The notes beneath the pieces were generated by a model. That model saw only the letters and a list, made by a program, of their open reading frames with translations. It was not told the DNA's origin and did no database searches. Position numbers and translations under genes: made by a program. Positions 5,368 through 5,904 of a stretch of DNA of 5,904 bases are shown in pieces. The first letter of the stretch is position 1. Every line of letters starts with the position of its first letter. This stretch comes from Thiomargarita sp. (GTDB lineage: Bacteria > Pseudomonadota > Gammaproteobacteria > Beggiatoales > Beggiatoaceae), in the NCBI GenBank assembly GCA_020721025.1, contig DYNO01000190.1:1-5904 (forward strand), read 5' to 3'.

Positions 5368-5694
5368 TTATGGGCAGTAAGAGGAGCAAAATACTTCACG
5401 CATCATACTGATCAAACGTAGGGTGCGCGCATCACTGACACGATAATACACTCGATTGGCATCTTTACGCGAGGCGAGAATGCCTTTGTCGCGCAAAATG
5501 GCTAAATGTTGAGAAATATTACTTTGAGATGTGCCAACGTATTCTACGATGTCTTGCACGGTGTATTCTTTCTCACCCAACGTACAAAGAATCTTTAAAC
5601 GCAACGGATGAGACATCGCGCGCATTGAGCGTGATGCCCGTTCAATGTCATCGTCATGTGTCATTAATACAATGGGTTGTAAAGGGGTTGACAT
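5368..5694 (-). CDS. ArsR/SmtB-family regulator, SqrR/BigR/YgaV-like sulfur sensor
   Basis: A 108-residue winged-helix repressor. SMRAMSHPLRLKILCTLGE (22-40) opens the DNA-binding domain, the recognition helix is within TSQSNISQHLAILRDKG (55-71), and the wing is SRKDANRVYYRVSD (75-88). Cys37 (LKILC) and Cys107 (final YCP) match in position and context the two cysteines that form a polysulfide bridge in SqrR and BigR, and E. coli YgaV also ends YCP. An additional Cys103 lies nearby. The metal-site motif ELCVCDL of arsenic/cadmium sensors is absent, so a reactive-sulfur sensor is the better reading. In E. coli ygaV precedes ygaP (rhodanese plus DUF2892); here separate DUF2892 and rhodanese genes follow on the same strand, though 437 nt away. 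It probably represses itself and perhaps those genes. The start has only a modest GGA upstream. Confidence 0.87.
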   Translation of the reverse strand: MSTPLQPIVLMTHDDDIERASRSMRAMSHPLRLKILCTLGEKEYTVQDIVEYVGTSQSNISQHLAILRDKGILASRKDANRVYYRVSDARTLRLISMMREVFCSSYCP

Positions 5695-5714
5695 AGCTTT
5701 TTATTCCAAATCTT

Positions 5715-5725
5715 GCAAATTTTGC
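5715..5725. promoter_or_regulatory. Candidate operator palindrome before the ArsR gene
   Basis: GCAAATTTTGC is an 11-bp palindrome (five paired bases around one centre), 20 nt before the ArsR start codon. ArsR-family proteins bind AT-rich inverted repeats near their own promoters, so this is a plausible site. There is no second copy near the DUF2892 gene to confirm it. Confidence 0.25.
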
Positions 5726-5746
5726 GGATAATTAAGTCAAACGTGC

Positions 5747-5780
5747 ACTATAGCAACTTTTCTGATACAAAGCGAATCAG
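5747..5780 (-). promoter_or_regulatory. Possible ArsR promoter region
   Basis: On the minus strand TATAGT (5747-5752) matches a -10 box at five of six positions, but no good -35 stands upstream. The -35 area overlaps a short inverted repeat, CTGAT (5762-5766) / ATCAG (5776-5780), which could bind a regulator. The assignment is tentative. Confidence 0.25.
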
Positions 5781-5853
5781 GACTATTCACGGAGCTAGAT
5801 GTATTATCGCATAAAAATCTTACATTGCAAAGATTACGGTAAAGTAACAAATC

Positions 5854-5875
5854 TATAGAACCGATTTGACATCTT
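5854..5875 (+). repeat. 22-bp repeat, copy 2
   Basis: Identical over 22 bases to the complement of 29-50 and here non-coding. It begins TATAGAACCG, with a sharp boundary on the inner side; beyond 5875 similarity to copy 1 becomes weak. By rough estimate, a 22-base chance match within a window this size is about one in a million, so the copies are related. It may be the end of an element lying to the right of the window. Confidence 0.75.
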
Positions 5876-5904
5876 CAAACTCAGTAAAAAAGTAAAGTTT
5901 AAAA

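Overview
The window looks like chromosome from a gammaproteobacterium of moderate GC content. The minus-strand block gpsA, secB and a YibN-type membrane rhodanese matches the core of the enterobacterial yibN-grxC-secB-gpsA cluster, and the LpxL-type acyltransferase shows a Gram-negative envelope making lipid A. AT-rich spacers full of inverted repeats, together with a reactive-sulfur type ArsR regulator beside rhodanese genes, would fit a filamentous sulfur oxidiser (Thiotrichales, Beggiatoa-like). That placement is inference and nothing in the window proves it.

Layout, left to right. 12-953 (-) is a lipid A acyltransferase (lpxL) whose last 11 residues are encoded by a 22-bp repeat. 1052-2131 (+) is a secreted trypsin-like protease with a C-terminal fibronectin-III-like domain, divergent from lpxL. 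2132-2506 has no gene and holds a hairpin and a composite of inverted repeats that looks like one or more MITE-type elements. 2507-3505 (-) is gpsA, with a near-consensus sigma-70 promoter at 3561-3589 enclosed by a 15-bp inverted repeat (3540-3554 / 3607-3621). 3627-4151 (-) is secB, starting at GTG. 4256-4681 (-) is the YibN-type rhodanese; no grxC separates it from secB. 4709-4930 (-) is a 73-residue DUF2892 membrane protein. 4931-5367 has no convincing gene but contains a 7-bp GC-rich hairpin. 5368-5694 (-) is an ArsR-family regulator with the two cysteines expected of the SqrR/BigR/YgaV persulfide sensors. A second perfect copy of the 22-bp repeat lies at 5854-5875, inverted relative to the copy in lpxL.

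How the genes may work together. SecB (export chaperone), YibN (membrane rhodanese) and GpsA (glycerol-3-phosphate for phospholipids) form a conserved envelope-biogenesis neighbourhood. Upstream of it sits what looks like E. coli ygaVP split into separate parts: an ArsR sensor, the DUF2892 membrane module and a membrane rhodanese. The DUF2892 and rhodanese genes are 27 nt apart and probably cotranscribed; control by the ArsR protein is inference from gene content. The most notable non-coding features are the three inverted-repeat systems: the 22-bp pair at the window ends, the composite behind the protease, and the pair enclosing the gpsA promoter.
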